A stretch of 64,000 nt of DNA from Methylobacterium sp. Leaf104 (lineage in GTDB: Bacteria > Pseudomonadota > Alphaproteobacteria > Rhizobiales > Beijerinckiaceae). The notes under the pieces were generated by a model. That model was given only the letters and a program-made list of their open reading frames with translations, was not told where the DNA came from and ran no database searches. Position 1 is the first letter of the stretch, and each line of letters begins with the position of its first letter. The DNA is taken from assembly GCF_001422885.1 (NCBI RefSeq), contig NZ_LMMZ01000023.1:311138-375137 (forward strand), given 5' to 3'. Made by a program: the position numbers and the translations under genes. Positions 1 to 7,910 of the stretch are shown in pieces.

Positions 1-261
1 GTCGGCGCGTTCGACCAGGATCCAGCTCTCGCCGTCCAGCTGGACGCGGGGCTGGCCCTGACCGAGCAGCCGCTTGACGATCCCGCGTCCGAGGCCGTTC
101 AACACATCGACCTCGACCTCCGAGCGGCTGAGGCAGAAGAGATTTTGAAAGATGCGCCGCGCGTGGTCGTTCATGGCGAGCACGTCGCCGCCGGTCGAGA
201 TGACGAGCCCGCCGTAGCCCATCCGGTCGAAGACCTGCAAGAATGGTATCCCGACGAGCAT
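1..261 (-). CDS. N-terminal part of a probable LuxR/PAS-type regulator (cut by window edge)
   Basis: An 87-codon open frame runs from an ATG at 259-261 off the left edge, so only the N-terminus is present. The peptide (MLVGIPFLQVFDRM..., then a GGLVIST-GGDVLAMNDHARRIF stretch) resembles the PAS-like sensory half of single-component regulators that end in a LuxR-type helix-turn-helix; the DNA-binding half would lie outside the window. The PAS-like reading comes from the pattern of a glycine-rich strand followed by an N-D-A-R-type helix. No enzyme motif is visible. The regulator assignment is an inference from this fragment and is weak. A LuxR-type DNA-binding domain also sits at the right end of the window, but there is no sign the two are linked. 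Confidence 0.4.
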   Translation of the reverse strand, partial: MLVGIPFLQVFDRMGYGGLVISTGGDVLAMNDHARRIFQNLFCLSRSEVEVDVLNGLGRGIVKRLLGQGQPRVQLDGESWILVERAD

Positions 262-426
262 GGTCGCGACACGTCCCCCGTATGCCGGTTCGGCACAGAG
301 CCTGTCATACAGGAGGTTAGGCAATATCCGGGTCGGGTCAATACACCCGCACTGTCATGGATACTTGTCGTATCGACGGATCGTTTTTCCGCGACTGCCG
401 GATCCGCGATGAGGTCTCAATAGATC

Positions 427-452
427 GGGAATCGCGGCCGGCCGTGATTCCC
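427..452. repeat. 26-bp near-perfect palindrome between convergently arranged ends
   Basis: Arms GGGAATCGCGGCC and GGCCGTGATTCCC pair over their whole length with one G-T mismatch. The palindrome lies 25 bases past the stop of the gamma-carbonic-anhydrase gene and upstream of the partial regulator. It could be a Rho-independent-like stem for the minus-strand operon, but no T-run follows it on either strand, so an operator or dispersed palindrome is equally possible. Confidence 0.4.
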
Positions 453-476
453 ACCGCGCGGGGACCGGTGAAGGGT

Positions 477-1007
477 TCAGTCGAGTCCGTGCAGGTCCTG
501 CCGGAAGCGGCGGCCATTGGCGACGTAGTTCCCGGCGGTCTGCGCGAGCCGCGCGGCGGCCTCGGCGTCGAGGGCGCGCACGGCCTTGGCGGGGGCGCCG
601 ACGATGAGGCTGTTGTCGGGAAACACCTTGCCCTCCGTGACTAGGGCATTGGCGCCGACGAGGCAGTTGCGCCCGATCCGGGCGCCGTTGAGGATGGTGG
701 CGCCCATGCCAACCAGGGTTCTGGCCCCGATGGTGCAGCCATGCACGATGGCGCGGTGGCCGACCGTGACGTCCTCGCCGAGGTCCAGGGGAAAGCCGGG
801 ATCGGCGTGGAGCACGGCCCCGTCCTGGATGTTGGTGCGCGCGCCGATCCGGATCGTGTCGTTGTCCCCGCGGATGACCGCCCCGAACCAGACCGAGACG
901 TCGAGACCGAGATGGACCTGCCCGATCACGTGCGCCCCGGGCGCGATCCAGAGGCGGGCGGCGTCGGCGATCTGCGGCCGGTGGGGGCCGAGGGCGAAGA
1001 GGGTCAT
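477..1007 (-). CDS. gamma-carbonic anhydrase family protein (left-handed beta-helix)
   Basis: A 176-residue hexapeptide-repeat protein. The residues that build the gamma-carbonic anhydrase site are all present in order: Arg46 and Asp48 (VIRGD), Gln61-Asp62 (NIQD), and zinc-ligand histidines His67, His84 and His89 (LHADPG and VGHRAIVHG). Repeats of the I-G-x-x type run from about residue 20 to 140, followed by a C-terminal helix, as in PaaY, CaiE and YrdA. Known members hydrate CO2 or hydrolyse CoA thioesters; which applies here cannot be read. It is the last gene of a minus-strand set, 30 bases behind a crotonase-fold gene and a CoA-transferase, so a thioesterase or housekeeping role in acyl-CoA metabolism (as PaaY and CaiE play) is the best contextual guess. 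Confidence 0.85.
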   Translation of the reverse strand: MTLFALGPHRPQIADAARLWIAPGAHVIGQVHLGLDVSVWFGAVIRGDNDTIRIGARTNIQDGAVLHADPGFPLDLGEDVTVGHRAIVHGCTIGARTLVGMGATILNGARIGRNCLVGANALVTEGKVFPDNSLIVGAPAKAVRALDAEAAARLAQTAGNYVANGRRFRQDLHGLD

Positions 1008-1037
1008 GCGGAATCCATGGTGCTTCGGGGGGCCGGA

Positions 1038-1823
1038 TCAGGACCCGGTCCAGGCGGCGGGGCGCTTGGCCAGGAAGGCCGCGACGCCCTCGGCGAAATC
1101 GCCGTTGCCATAGCATTCCGCGATCAGGTCGGTCGCCTCGGCACCGGGATCGCGCTCCAGCCGACGCAGCATCTCCCGCGTCACCCGCATGGTCACGGGG
1201 GCGTGGCCGAGGAGCCGATCGCAGATCGCCGTCACCGCGGCGTCGAGCTCGCCCGGTTCCGCCACGGCGGCGAGGTAACCGAGCGGCGCCAGGGTCTCGG
1301 CGGCGGGCATCTCGGCCAGCAGCATCATGCGGGTGACGAGGCCCTGACCCAGGGTCGCGGTCAGGCGCCGCAGGTTGGCCGGCGAGAGGCAGTTGCCCAG
1401 GGTGCGGGCGATCGGCACGCCGAACCGCGCGCCGACCTGCGCCACCCGGATGTCGCAGGCATTGGCGATGGCGAGGCCTCCGCCCACCGCGAAGCCCTCG
1501 ATCACCGCGACGGTCGGCACGCGGCAGCGCTCCAGCCCGGCGACGTAGCCCTCGATGCGGGCCTCGTAGGCGACGCCGTCCGCGCCCGTGAAGCCGACGA
1601 ACTGCTCGATGTCGGTGCCGGCCACGAAGGCCTTGCCGCCGGCGCCCCGCAGGACGGCGACGCGCACGGAGGGGTCGGCCTCGATCCGCGCGAGGCTCTC
1701 CGCCAGCGCGTCGTACATCGCGAAGGTGAGGGCGTTGCGGGCGGCCGGGCGGTCGAAGGTGAGGTGCGCGACGCCGCACTCGACCCGGTAGCGGACGGCG
1801 CCCGCGTCGGGACTCTCGCTCAT
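1038..1823 (-). CDS. enoyl-CoA hydratase/isomerase (crotonase) family protein, both classical glutamates absent
   Basis: A 261-residue crotonase-fold protein. The start is the ATG at 1821-1823, which overlaps the CoA-transferase stop in an ATGA (1820-1823), so the two are translationally coupled; the open frame upstream of this ATG is a shadow of the transferase. The oxyanion-hole segments are present (KAFVAGTDI near 64-72 and GGG at 114-116). The two catalytic glutamates of hydratases are not: the position of rat Glu144 is Ala118 (GGGLAIAN) and that of Glu164 is Ile138 (FGVPIAR). The protein therefore acts on an acyl-CoA but probably does not perform ordinary hydration with this pair; isomerase, lyase or decarboxylase chemistry are options. 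The N-terminal FDRPAARNA motif is typical of the superfamily. Confidence 0.85.
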   Translation of the reverse strand: MSESPDAGAVRYRVECGVAHLTFDRPAARNALTFAMYDALAESLARIEADPSVRVAVLRGAGGKAFVAGTDIEQFVGFTGADGVAYEARIEGYVAGLERCRVPTVAVIEGFAVGGGLAIANACDIRVAQVGARFGVPIARTLGNCLSPANLRRLTATLGQGLVTRMMLLAEMPAAETLAPLGYLAAVAEPGELDAAVTAICDRLLGHAPVTMRVTREMLRRLERDPGAEATDLIAECYGNGDFAEGVAAFLAKRPAAWTGS

Positions 1824-3055
1824 GCGGCGAAGGCCCCCGCCGCGCGCAGGCGCTCGACCGCCTCGTCGGACAGGCCGAGCTCGGCCAGGATCTCGTCGGC
1901 ATGCTCGCCCAGCAGCGGCGCGTGGCGGCGCACCTGGGCGGGTGTGCCCGAGAGCTTCACCGGGAAGCCGATGTTGGGCACGCTGCCCTCGATGGGATGG
2001 GGCACCGCGATGCGCATCTCGCGGTGCTGGCCATGCGCACTCTCGAAGGCCTCCGGGTAGGTGTTCATGCGCCCGGCCGGGATGCCGGCGGCCAGCAGGT
2101 CGGCGACCCAGTCCTCGGCGTTCCGGGCGGCAAAGCTTCTCTCCAGCTCGGCGATCAGAGCCTCGCGGTGGGCGAGCCGTCCGGCGATGTCCTGGAAGCG
2201 GTCGTCGGCGAGCAGGTCCTCGCGGCCGAGCACGTCGCAGAGCAGGCGCCAGAGCTTCTGGTTCGTCGCCCCCATGACGAAGTAGCCGTCCGCCGCCCGC
2301 ACGGCCTGGTAGGGCGCGCTCATGCGGTTGGCGGTGCCGAGGGGCTCCGGAACCCGGCCGGTGCCCCAGTACTCGGACACGTCCCAGATCGAGAAGGCCA
2401 GCGCGGAATCGAACAGCGAGGCGTCGATGTACTGGCCCTCGCCGCCGGCCTGCCGGCCGATATAGGCGCTGAGGATGCCGTAGACCGCGAACAGGGCGCA
2501 CCCGATATCGGCCACCGGCACGCCGGCCTTCACCGGCGGCCCGCCGGGATGGCCGGTGACGCTCATCACGCCGGACATGGCCTGGGCCATCAGGTCGTAG
2601 CCGGGGCGCTTGGCCCAGGGGCCGGTCTGCCCGAAGCCCGAGATGCTGGCGTAGATCAGGCCGCGGTTGCGCGCCCGCATGGCCTCGTAGCCGAGGCCGA
2701 GCCGGGCCATGACGCCGGGCCGGTAGTTCTCGACCACGATGTCGGCCCCCTCCGCTATGTCGAGGAGGAGGTCGCGCCCGGCCGGGCTCTTCAGGTTGAG
2801 GGCGAGGCTGCGCTTGTTCCGGTTCATGTTGAGGAAGCCCATGCTGTCGGGTCCCTTCATCTTGAACCCCATGGCGCCCCGGGTCTGGTCGCCGGTGCCG
2901 GGCGGCTCGATCTTGATCACGTCCGCCCCGAGATCGGCGAGCAGCATGCTGCAGACCGGCCCCGCCATCACCTGCGTGACGTCGAGGACGCGCAGGCCGG
3001 AGAGGGGCAGGGGGCGGGACCCGGGGCGGGGGGTGTCGTGCACGGCTTCGTCCAT
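1820..3055 (-). CDS. CaiB/BaiF class III CoA-transferase
   Basis: A 411-residue protein of usual family length. It opens with the family signature (GLRVLDVTQVMAGP, residues 20-33, then ADLGADVIKIEPP) and has the expected catalytic aspartate, Asp183, in VADIGCALF. Class III enzymes move CoA between carboxylic acids through an aspartyl-CoA thioester. The substrate is not readable; family members handle carnitine, formyl/oxalate, benzylsuccinate, itaconate and mesaconate. It is coupled by a 4-base overlap to the crotonase gene downstream and lies 64 bases downstream of an MFS transporter gene on the same strand, pointing to uptake, CoA activation and conversion of an organic acid. Confidence 0.88.
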   Translation of the reverse strand: MDEAVHDTPRPGSRPLPLSGLRVLDVTQVMAGPVCSMLLADLGADVIKIEPPGTGDQTRGAMGFKMKGPDSMGFLNMNRNKRSLALNLKSPAGRDLLLDIAEGADIVVENYRPGVMARLGLGYEAMRARNRGLIYASISGFGQTGPWAKRPGYDLMAQAMSGVMSVTGHPGGPPVKAGVPVADIGCALFAVYGILSAYIGRQAGGEGQYIDASLFDSALAFSIWDVSEYWGTGRVPEPLGTANRMSAPYQAVRAADGYFVMGATNQKLWRLLCDVLGREDLLADDRFQDIAGRLAHREALIAELERSFAARNAEDWVADLLAAGIPAGRMNTYPEAFESAHGQHREMRIAVPHPIEGSVPNIGFPVKLSGTPAQVRRHAPLLGEHADEILAELGLSDEAVERLRAAGAFAA

Positions 3056-3087
3056 CGTGCTCAGATCCTGTGTGTTGCGCGACGCGG

Positions 3088-3118
3088 CCCTCCTCCCCCT
3101 CGCGGGGCGGGGAGGCCC
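3088..3118. repeat. GC-rich palindromic (REP-like) element
   Basis: CCTCCTCCCC, CTCGCG and GGGCGGGGAGG form a hairpin directly between the MFS stop and the CoA-transferase start. The same hairpin core recurs twice in a larger element upstream of the MFS gene (4532-4647), so this looks like a dispersed genomic repeat that may also affect transcript ends. Confidence 0.5.
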
Positions 3119-3119
3119 G

Positions 3120-4442
3120 CTACTCCGCCGGGACGGCCCGCGCCAGCGGGGCCGCGGGCGCCTCCACGAAGGGGCGCTCGGGATGCATGGTGAAGGCGAG
3201 GCCGGCGCCCAGCAGGCAGAGGAAGATCGAGCCGACGAAGGGCAGGGTCCAGCTCCCCGTCATGTCGACGATCATCCCGAAGACGATCGGCGAGATGATC
3301 GCCGCCACCGCCGAGCCGGTGTTCATCAGGCCGGCCGCGGTGCCCGAATAGGTCGGCGCGATGTCCATCGGCACCGACCAGATCGGGCCGATGACGAGCT
3401 CGGCGAAGAAGAAGCCCGAGCTCAGGAGCAGCGCCACCAGGGTCAGGTCCTTGGTGAAGAACACCCCCGTCAGGCTCGCCGCCGCCCCGAGGAAGCCGAC
3501 CACGATGACGCTGAGCCGGGCGAGCTTGAGATCGCCGGTCCGCTTGAGGATGCGGTCGCTGAAGACGCCGCCCAGGGTGTCGCCGACGACGCCGGCGAAG
3601 AACACGCCGGAGGCGAACAGGGCCGAGTTCTTCAGGTCGAGGCCGTAATTGAGCTTGAAGAAGCTCGGCAGCCAGCCGAGGAACAGCCACAGGGTCCAGC
3701 CGTAGCAGAAGTAGGTCAGGGTGACGGGCAGGATCCGCATCGTCAGGCGGCTCCAGGGAATGGTCTGCTTGGCGCCGACCTTGCGCGGTTCGGGCAGCAC
3801 CGCGAGTTCCTCCGGGGTGATCGCCGGATGGTCCTTGGGATCGTCGCGGAAATACAGGTACCAGACCACGACCCAGGCGAAGCTCGCGACACCCAGGACG
3901 ACGAAGCCGAGGCGCCAGCCCACATGGTAGATCAGCACCGCGACGATCGGGGGCGCCACCGCGTTGCCGAGCCGCGCGAAGGCATGGGTGATGCCCTGCG
4001 CGAAGCCGCGCTTGCCCGGCGCCGTCCAGTTCTGCATGGCGCGGGTGGCGGTCGGGAAGGTCGCGCCCTCGCCGAAGCCGAGCAGCACGCGGGCGAGGAA
4101 CAGGCTGACCAGCCCGCCGACGAGGCCGGTCAGGATCGTGGCCGAGGCCCAGATCAGGCCGCAGACCAGCAGCGTGCGCCGGGCGCCGAACTTGTCGCCC
4201 ACCGAGCCGCCGATGACCTGGAAGATGGCGTAGGGATAGGCGAAGGCGGACAGGATCAGGCCGAACTGGGTGTTCGACATGCCGAGATCCTTCATGATCT
4301 CGCCGCCTGCCGTGGCGATGTTCACCCGGTCGAGATAGGTGACGAAGTACATCAGGCAGAGCAGGAACAGGACCATGTTCGACGCGGAGACGCGTCTCTT
4401 GGCGGGTTTTGACGCGGAAACGCGTCCACTGGCTGGCGTCAT
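3120..4442 (-). CDS. MFS transporter, anion:cation symporter type
   Basis: A 440-residue inner-membrane protein with about twelve hydrophobic segments. Visible family features are the N-terminal YLDRVNIATAGG motif before helix 2, the loop-2/3 motif GGSVGDKFGARRTL and the RVLLGFGEGATFPT segment, which together are typical of the ACS branch (hexuronate, glucarate, tartrate, phthalate and other organic anions). The N-terminus carries a short basic tail with a duplicated K-R-R-V-S-A-S piece. It is the first gene of a minus-strand group continuing into the CoA-transferase, so its substrate is probably the acid those enzymes use. The gene is bracketed by related palindromic repeats, which could mean it was inserted or simply that repeats collect in these gaps. 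Confidence 0.85.
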   Translation of the reverse strand: MTPASGRVSASKPAKRRVSASNMVLFLLCLMYFVTYLDRVNIATAGGEIMKDLGMSNTQFGLILSAFAYPYAIFQVIGGSVGDKFGARRTLLVCGLIWASATILTGLVGGLVSLFLARVLLGFGEGATFPTATRAMQNWTAPGKRGFAQGITHAFARLGNAVAPPIVAVLIYHVGWRLGFVVLGVASFAWVVVWYLYFRDDPKDHPAITPEELAVLPEPRKVGAKQTIPWSRLTMRILPVTLTYFCYGWTLWLFLGWLPSFFKLNYGLDLKNSALFASGVFFAGVVGDTLGGVFSDRILKRTGDLKLARLSVIVVGFLGAAASLTGVFFTKDLTLVALLLSSGFFFAELVIGPIWSVPMDIAPTYSGTAAGLMNTGSAVAAIISPIVFGMIVDMTGSWTLPFVGSIFLCLLGAGLAFTMHPERPFVEAPAAPLARAVPAE

Positions 4443-4531
4443 CGGGGTTTCCTCCGGTTGAACGCATCCCCCCGCCCGATCTGATCGCCGGGCTTTCTGC
4501 GAAGGGCACGCGGGTGGTGTGATCGGCGCGG

Positions 4532-4647
4532 CTCTCCTCCCCGTTGCGGGGAGGGGTCGGAGGTGGGGGTGGTTGGGTGACCCTCAGGGGGCGAAGGCTG
4601 GCGGCGCCACCCCCACCCCTGACCCCTCCCGCGAGGGGGAGGGGAAC
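4532..4647. repeat. Large imperfect inverted repeat made of two GC-rich hairpins
   Basis: The left arm (4532-4572) and right arm (4607-4647) are imperfect inverted copies of about 41 bases, each containing its own small hairpin (CTCCCCGTTGCGGGGAG on the left, CCCCTCCCGCGAGGGGGAGG on the right). About 34 bases lie between the arms. This resembles paired REP (BIME-type) elements. It sits between the aminotransferase stop and the MFS start on the minus strand, and a single related hairpin lies on the other side of the MFS gene. Confidence 0.6.
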
Positions 4648-4654
4648 CTGTCTC

Positions 4655-5830
4655 TCAATCGTCGAGGCCGGAACGGAGGGCATCCATCGCCGCCAGCACG
4701 CCGCCGCGCGTATGGGGCACGCCGCCGGCCTTGAGACCCATCTCGACGCCGGACAGGGCGGCCATCAGCGTGAGATCGTTGGTCTCGCCGAGATGGCCGA
4801 TGCGGAAGACCTTGCCGGCGACCTTGGCGAGGCCGGTTCCGAGGGAGAGGTCGTACTTTTCGAGGATCAAGTTGCGCAGGGCGTCGGCGTCGTGGCCCTC
4901 GGGCATCACCACCGCGGTCAGCACCGGCGAATACTCGGACGGCTCCCGGCACAGCACTTCGAGGCCCCAGGCCTCGACGGCGGCGCGGGTGGCGGCGGCG
5001 AGGCGCTGGTGGCGGGCGAAGACCTGGGGCAGGCCCTCTTCCAGCAGCATGGCGACGGCCTCGCGCAGGCCGTAGAGCAGGTTGGTGGCCGGGGTGTAGG
5101 GGAAGTAGCCGGCCGCATTCGGCTTCAGCATGTCCTGCCAGTCCCAGTAGGAGCGCGGCAGGGTCGCGGTCTTGGTGGCGGCGAGCGCCTTGTCGGAGAG
5201 GGCGACGAGGCCGAGGCCCGGAGGCAGCATCAGGCCCTTCTGCGAGCAGCTCACCGAGACGTCGACGCCCCAGGCGTCGTGGGCGTACTCGGCCGAGCCG
5301 AGGCCCGAGATGGTGTCGACCAGGAACAGGGCCGGGTGGTTGGCCCGGTCGATGGCCTTGCGGATCTCCGCGATGCGGCTCGTGGCGCCGGTGGAGGTCT
5401 CGTTGTGGACCACCATCACGGCCTTGATCGACTTCGCGCGGTCCTCGGCCAGGATCGCCTCGACCTTGGCCGGGTCGACGCCCCGGCGCCAGTCGCCCGG
5501 CACGAACTCGACCTCGATGCCCCAGCGGGCCGCCATCTGGCGCCACAGGGTGGCGAAGTGCCCGGTCTCGAACATCAGCACCCGGTCGCCGGCCGAGAGC
5601 GTGTTGACGATGGCGGCCTCCCAGGCCCCCGTCCCCGAACCCGGATAGAGGATCACCGGGGCGCGGGTCTGGAACACGGCCTGCGCGCCTTCCAGCACCG
5701 CCCGCCCCAGCTTGGCGAAGTCGGGACCGCGATGGTCGATCACCGGCATGTCCATGGCCCGCAGGACGCGCTCGGGCACCGGGCTCGGGCCCGGAATGTG
5801 CAGGAAGTGGCGTCCGGTCCGTGTCGTCAT
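4655..5830 (-). CDS. class V aminotransferase, serine/alanine/aspartate-glyoxylate type
   Basis: A 391-residue PLP enzyme. It has the family's N-terminal IPGPSPVP motif, MDMPVIDHRGPDF, the PGSGTGAWE phosphate-binding segment (63-71), the PLP aspartate region LVDTISGLGS, and the Schiff-base lysine Lys198 in SCSQKGLMLPPG. Length and motifs match serine-glyoxylate aminotransferase (SgaA of the serine cycle) and the aspartate-glyoxylate enzyme BhcA. Amino donors cannot be separated by eye, but glyoxylate as acceptor, giving glycine, is the family rule. Methylobacteria normally carry sgaA in the serine-cycle locus, which is not here, so this may be a paralogue with another donor. It is divergent from a GntR regulator across a 264-base gap with a clear palindrome. 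Confidence 0.85.
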   Translation of the reverse strand: MTTRTGRHFLHIPGPSPVPERVLRAMDMPVIDHRGPDFAKLGRAVLEGAQAVFQTRAPVILYPGSGTGAWEAAIVNTLSAGDRVLMFETGHFATLWRQMAARWGIEVEFVPGDWRRGVDPAKVEAILAEDRAKSIKAVMVVHNETSTGATSRIAEIRKAIDRANHPALFLVDTISGLGSAEYAHDAWGVDVSVSCSQKGLMLPPGLGLVALSDKALAATKTATLPRSYWDWQDMLKPNAAGYFPYTPATNLLYGLREAVAMLLEEGLPQVFARHQRLAAATRAAVEAWGLEVLCREPSEYSPVLTAVVMPEGHDADALRNLILEKYDLSLGTGLAKVAGKVFRIGHLGETNDLTLMAALSGVEMGLKAGGVPHTRGGVLAAMDALRSGLDD

Positions 5831-5992
5831 CGGGGGCCTCGCAGGCTTTCAGGGGCGCCAGAGGAAGCTGGCGGATCGCGGCTGGCAGATCGCGGCCGGC
5901 AAATTGCGGTCGCTAGGTCGCGGGACGGGAGCAGCGCCGGGGCGTATGATCGCGAGCGGCACCGTATTGTCGTCGATACGATCCGCATCCGA

Positions 5993-6018
5993 TTTGGTCG
6001 ACCAAAAATTTGCATTCA
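5993..6018. promoter_or_regulatory. Putative GntR operator in the aminotransferase/gntR divergent promoter
   Basis: TTTGGTCGACCAAA (5993-6006) is a perfect 14-base palindrome with the T-G-G-T-C / G-A-C-C-A half-sites common for FadR/FCD-type GntR proteins. It lies about 90 bases ahead of the GntR start and is followed at 6009-6018 by TTTGCATTCA, a ten-base word that reappears at 7923-7932 in the next divergent promoter. The region is AT-richer than its surroundings. Binding by the adjacent regulator is an inference. Confidence 0.5.
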
Positions 6019-6094
6019 TTTCTGCGTGACACAAGCATTATTTTGCGCTCGATCGCCCTCGACCCCGGCGCCGCCGGCTGATAATTCTGGAACG

Positions 6095-6823
6095 ATGATG
6101 CTCGATTCCGCCCCAGATTCCGCGGTCGACCCGGAGGCTCCGTCCCTGCCCCGGATCGCGGGAACGGTCGCGGCTTCCCTGCACGGGACCCTGCTGGCGC
6201 AGCTGCGCGACTACGTCGTCGAGGGCAACCTCGCCCCCGGTGCCCGGGTGCCGGAACGCCTCCTCTGCGAGCGCTTCGGAATTTCCCGCACGCCCCTGCG
6301 CGAAGCCCTCAAGGTGCTGGCCTCCGAGGGGCTGATCGACCTGCTCCCGAACCGGGGCGCCCGGGTCCGCCAGCTCGGACCCGAGGAGATGGTGGCGCTG
6401 TTCGACGTGATGGGCGGGCTCGAGGCCCTGGCCGGGCGGCTCGCCTGCGAGAAGATCACCGAAGCGGCCTTTTCCGAGATCGAACGCCTGCACCACGCGA
6501 TGTACGCCGCCTACCTGCGGCGCGACCTGCACGGCTACTTCACCGGCAACCAGGCGATCCACGACCGGATCGTCGAGGCCGCCGACAACGAGCCCTTGGC
6601 GACGACCTACGCCAATTTCGCGGGCCGCCTGCGCCGGGTGCGCTACGCCGCCAACCTCGACGAGGACCGCGACCGCTGGGGCGAGGCCATGCGCGAGCAC
6701 GAGGAGATCCTCGACGCCCTGCGCCGGCGCGCCGGCCCGGAGCTCAGCGACATCCTGTTCCGCCACCTGCGCAACAAGCGCCGCGCCGCGGCGGTGCGGG
6801 AGTCCGCGGCGGCCGAAGCCTGA
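6095..6823 (+). CDS. GntR family transcriptional regulator, FCD (FadR/VanR) subfamily
   Basis: A 242-residue regulator. The start is the first of two adjacent ATGs (6095 and 6098); the longer open frame is not supported because it crosses the divergent promoter. The N-terminal winged helix-turn-helix is clear (GARVPERLLCERFGISRTPL, then REALKVLASEGLI), followed by an all-helical FCD domain with histidines in positions typical for metal and effector binding (NQAIHDRI, MREHEEIL). It is divergent from the glyoxylate aminotransferase and convergent with the threonine aldolase gene 40 bases away. FCD regulators usually respond to small organic acids; a 2-oxo or 2-hydroxy acid related to glyoxylate is a reasonable but unproven effector. 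Confidence 0.9.
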   Translation: MMLDSAPDSAVDPEAPSLPRIAGTVAASLHGTLLAQLRDYVVEGNLAPGARVPERLLCERFGISRTPLREALKVLASEGLIDLLPNRGARVRQLGPEEMVALFDVMGGLEALAGRLACEKITEAAFSEIERLHHAMYAAYLRRDLHGYFTGNQAIHDRIVEAADNEPLATTYANFAGRLRRVRYAANLDEDRDRWGEAMREHEEILDALRRRAGPELSDILFRHLRNKRRAAAVRESAAAEA

Positions 6824-6863
6824 TGGCGGCGCCGGAAATCGCCTCCGGAGGCCGCCGGACCGA

Positions 6864-7910
6864 TCAGCCGGCGCTCGCCGACAGGCGCTCGGCCTCGGCG
6901 CGGATCACCGCGGCCGCCCGGAGCACCTCGGCCTCGTCCACCTCGAGATGGGTCGTGGCGCGGATCTGATGTGCGCCGATCGCCCGGACCCGGATGTCGT
7001 GCGCGAGGCAGGCCTTCGCGAAGGCGGCGGCCGTCACCCCCAGGGGCTCCACCGAGAAGCACAGGATGTTGGACTGGGCCGCGCCGGCCTCGATGGCGAG
7101 GCCGGGCGCGCCCGCGATCCGATCGCGCAGCAGCGCCGCGTGGGTGTTGTCGCGGGCGAGCTGATCGAGGTGGTGATCGAGGGCGTAGAGGCCCGCCGCC
7201 GCCAGGATGCCGGACTGGCGCATGGCCCCGCCGAGCCGGTACTTCCAGCGCCAGGCTTCGGTGATGAAATCCTGCTTCCCGCACAGGACGGCGCCGACCG
7301 GGCAGCCGAGGCCCTTGCTGAGATCGATCCAGGCGCTGTCGAAGCCCTGGGCATAGTCCTTCGCGGCGATGCCGGTGGCCGCCACCGCGTTGAGGAGCCG
7401 GGCCCCGTCGATATGCGCCCGCAGACCCTTCCCGTGGGCGATGTCGCGGATGCGCCGCATGTCCGGAAGCGCCCAGACCGAACCGCCCGAGAAGCTCGTC
7501 GTCTGCTCGATCGACACCAGGGCCGAGCGCGGCGCCGTCCGGGCCGGCGGCCGGATCGCGGCCTCGAAGGCCTCCGGCGTGTAGACCCCCGCTCGCGTCT
7601 TCAGGGCCGCCACGGAGATGCCGCCGATGGCGGCCGAGCCGGCGGCCTCGGTGTTGTAGATGTGGGACTGGTCGTCGACGATGATCTCGTCGCCGGGCCG
7701 GGTCTGGACCAGGATCGCCACCAGGTTGCACATCGTGCCGGAGGGCATGAAGACGCCCGCCTCCTGGCCGAGCAGGTCCGCCACCCGCGCGCAGAGCGCG
7801 AGGGTCGTCGGGTCGGAATCCGACTGCTCGTCACCCACCTCGGCCCGCGCCATGGCGTCCCGCATCCCCGCCGTGGGCCGCGTCTGGGTGTCGCTGAACA
7901 GGTCGATCAT
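6864..7910 (-). CDS. ltaE: low-specificity L-threonine aldolase family enzyme
   Basis: A 348-residue fold-type I PLP protein, near the usual 330-350. It has the N-terminal FSDTQTRPT motif, active-site His83 (DDQSHIY), the PLP-contacting HIDGARLLNA segment (166-175) and Lys199 in DLSKGLGCPVGAVL. These enzymes cleave beta-hydroxy amino acids reversibly to glycine plus an aldehyde (L-threonine or allo-threonine to acetaldehyde; some accept 3-phenylserine or 3-hydroxyaspartate). Its neighbours are a glyoxylate aminotransferase, a GntR regulator and a 2-hydroxyacid dehydrogenase, so a role in joining glycine and glyoxylate metabolism is plausible. The exact substrate is uncertain. Confidence 0.88.
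   Translation of the reverse strand: MIDLFSDTQTRPTAGMRDAMARAEVGDEQSDSDPTTLALCARVADLLGQEAGVFMPSGTMCNLVAILVQTRPGDEIIVDDQSHIYNTEAAGSAAIGGISVAALKTRAGVYTPEAFEAAIRPPARTAPRSALVSIEQTTSFSGGSVWALPDMRRIRDIAHGKGLRAHIDGARLLNAVAATGIAAKDYAQGFDSAWIDLSKGLGCPVGAVLCGKQDFITEAWRWKYRLGGAMRQSGILAAAGLYALDHHLDQLARDNTHAALLRDRIAGAPGLAIEAGAAQSNILCFSVEPLGVTAAAFAKACLAHDIRVRAIGAHQIRATTHLEVDEAEVLRAAAVIRAEAERLSASAG

Noticed and set aside
2739..4412. 557-codon plus-strand frame across the MFS gene
   Set aside because: It is a GC-rich shadow without domain features; the minus-strand transporter is clearly real.
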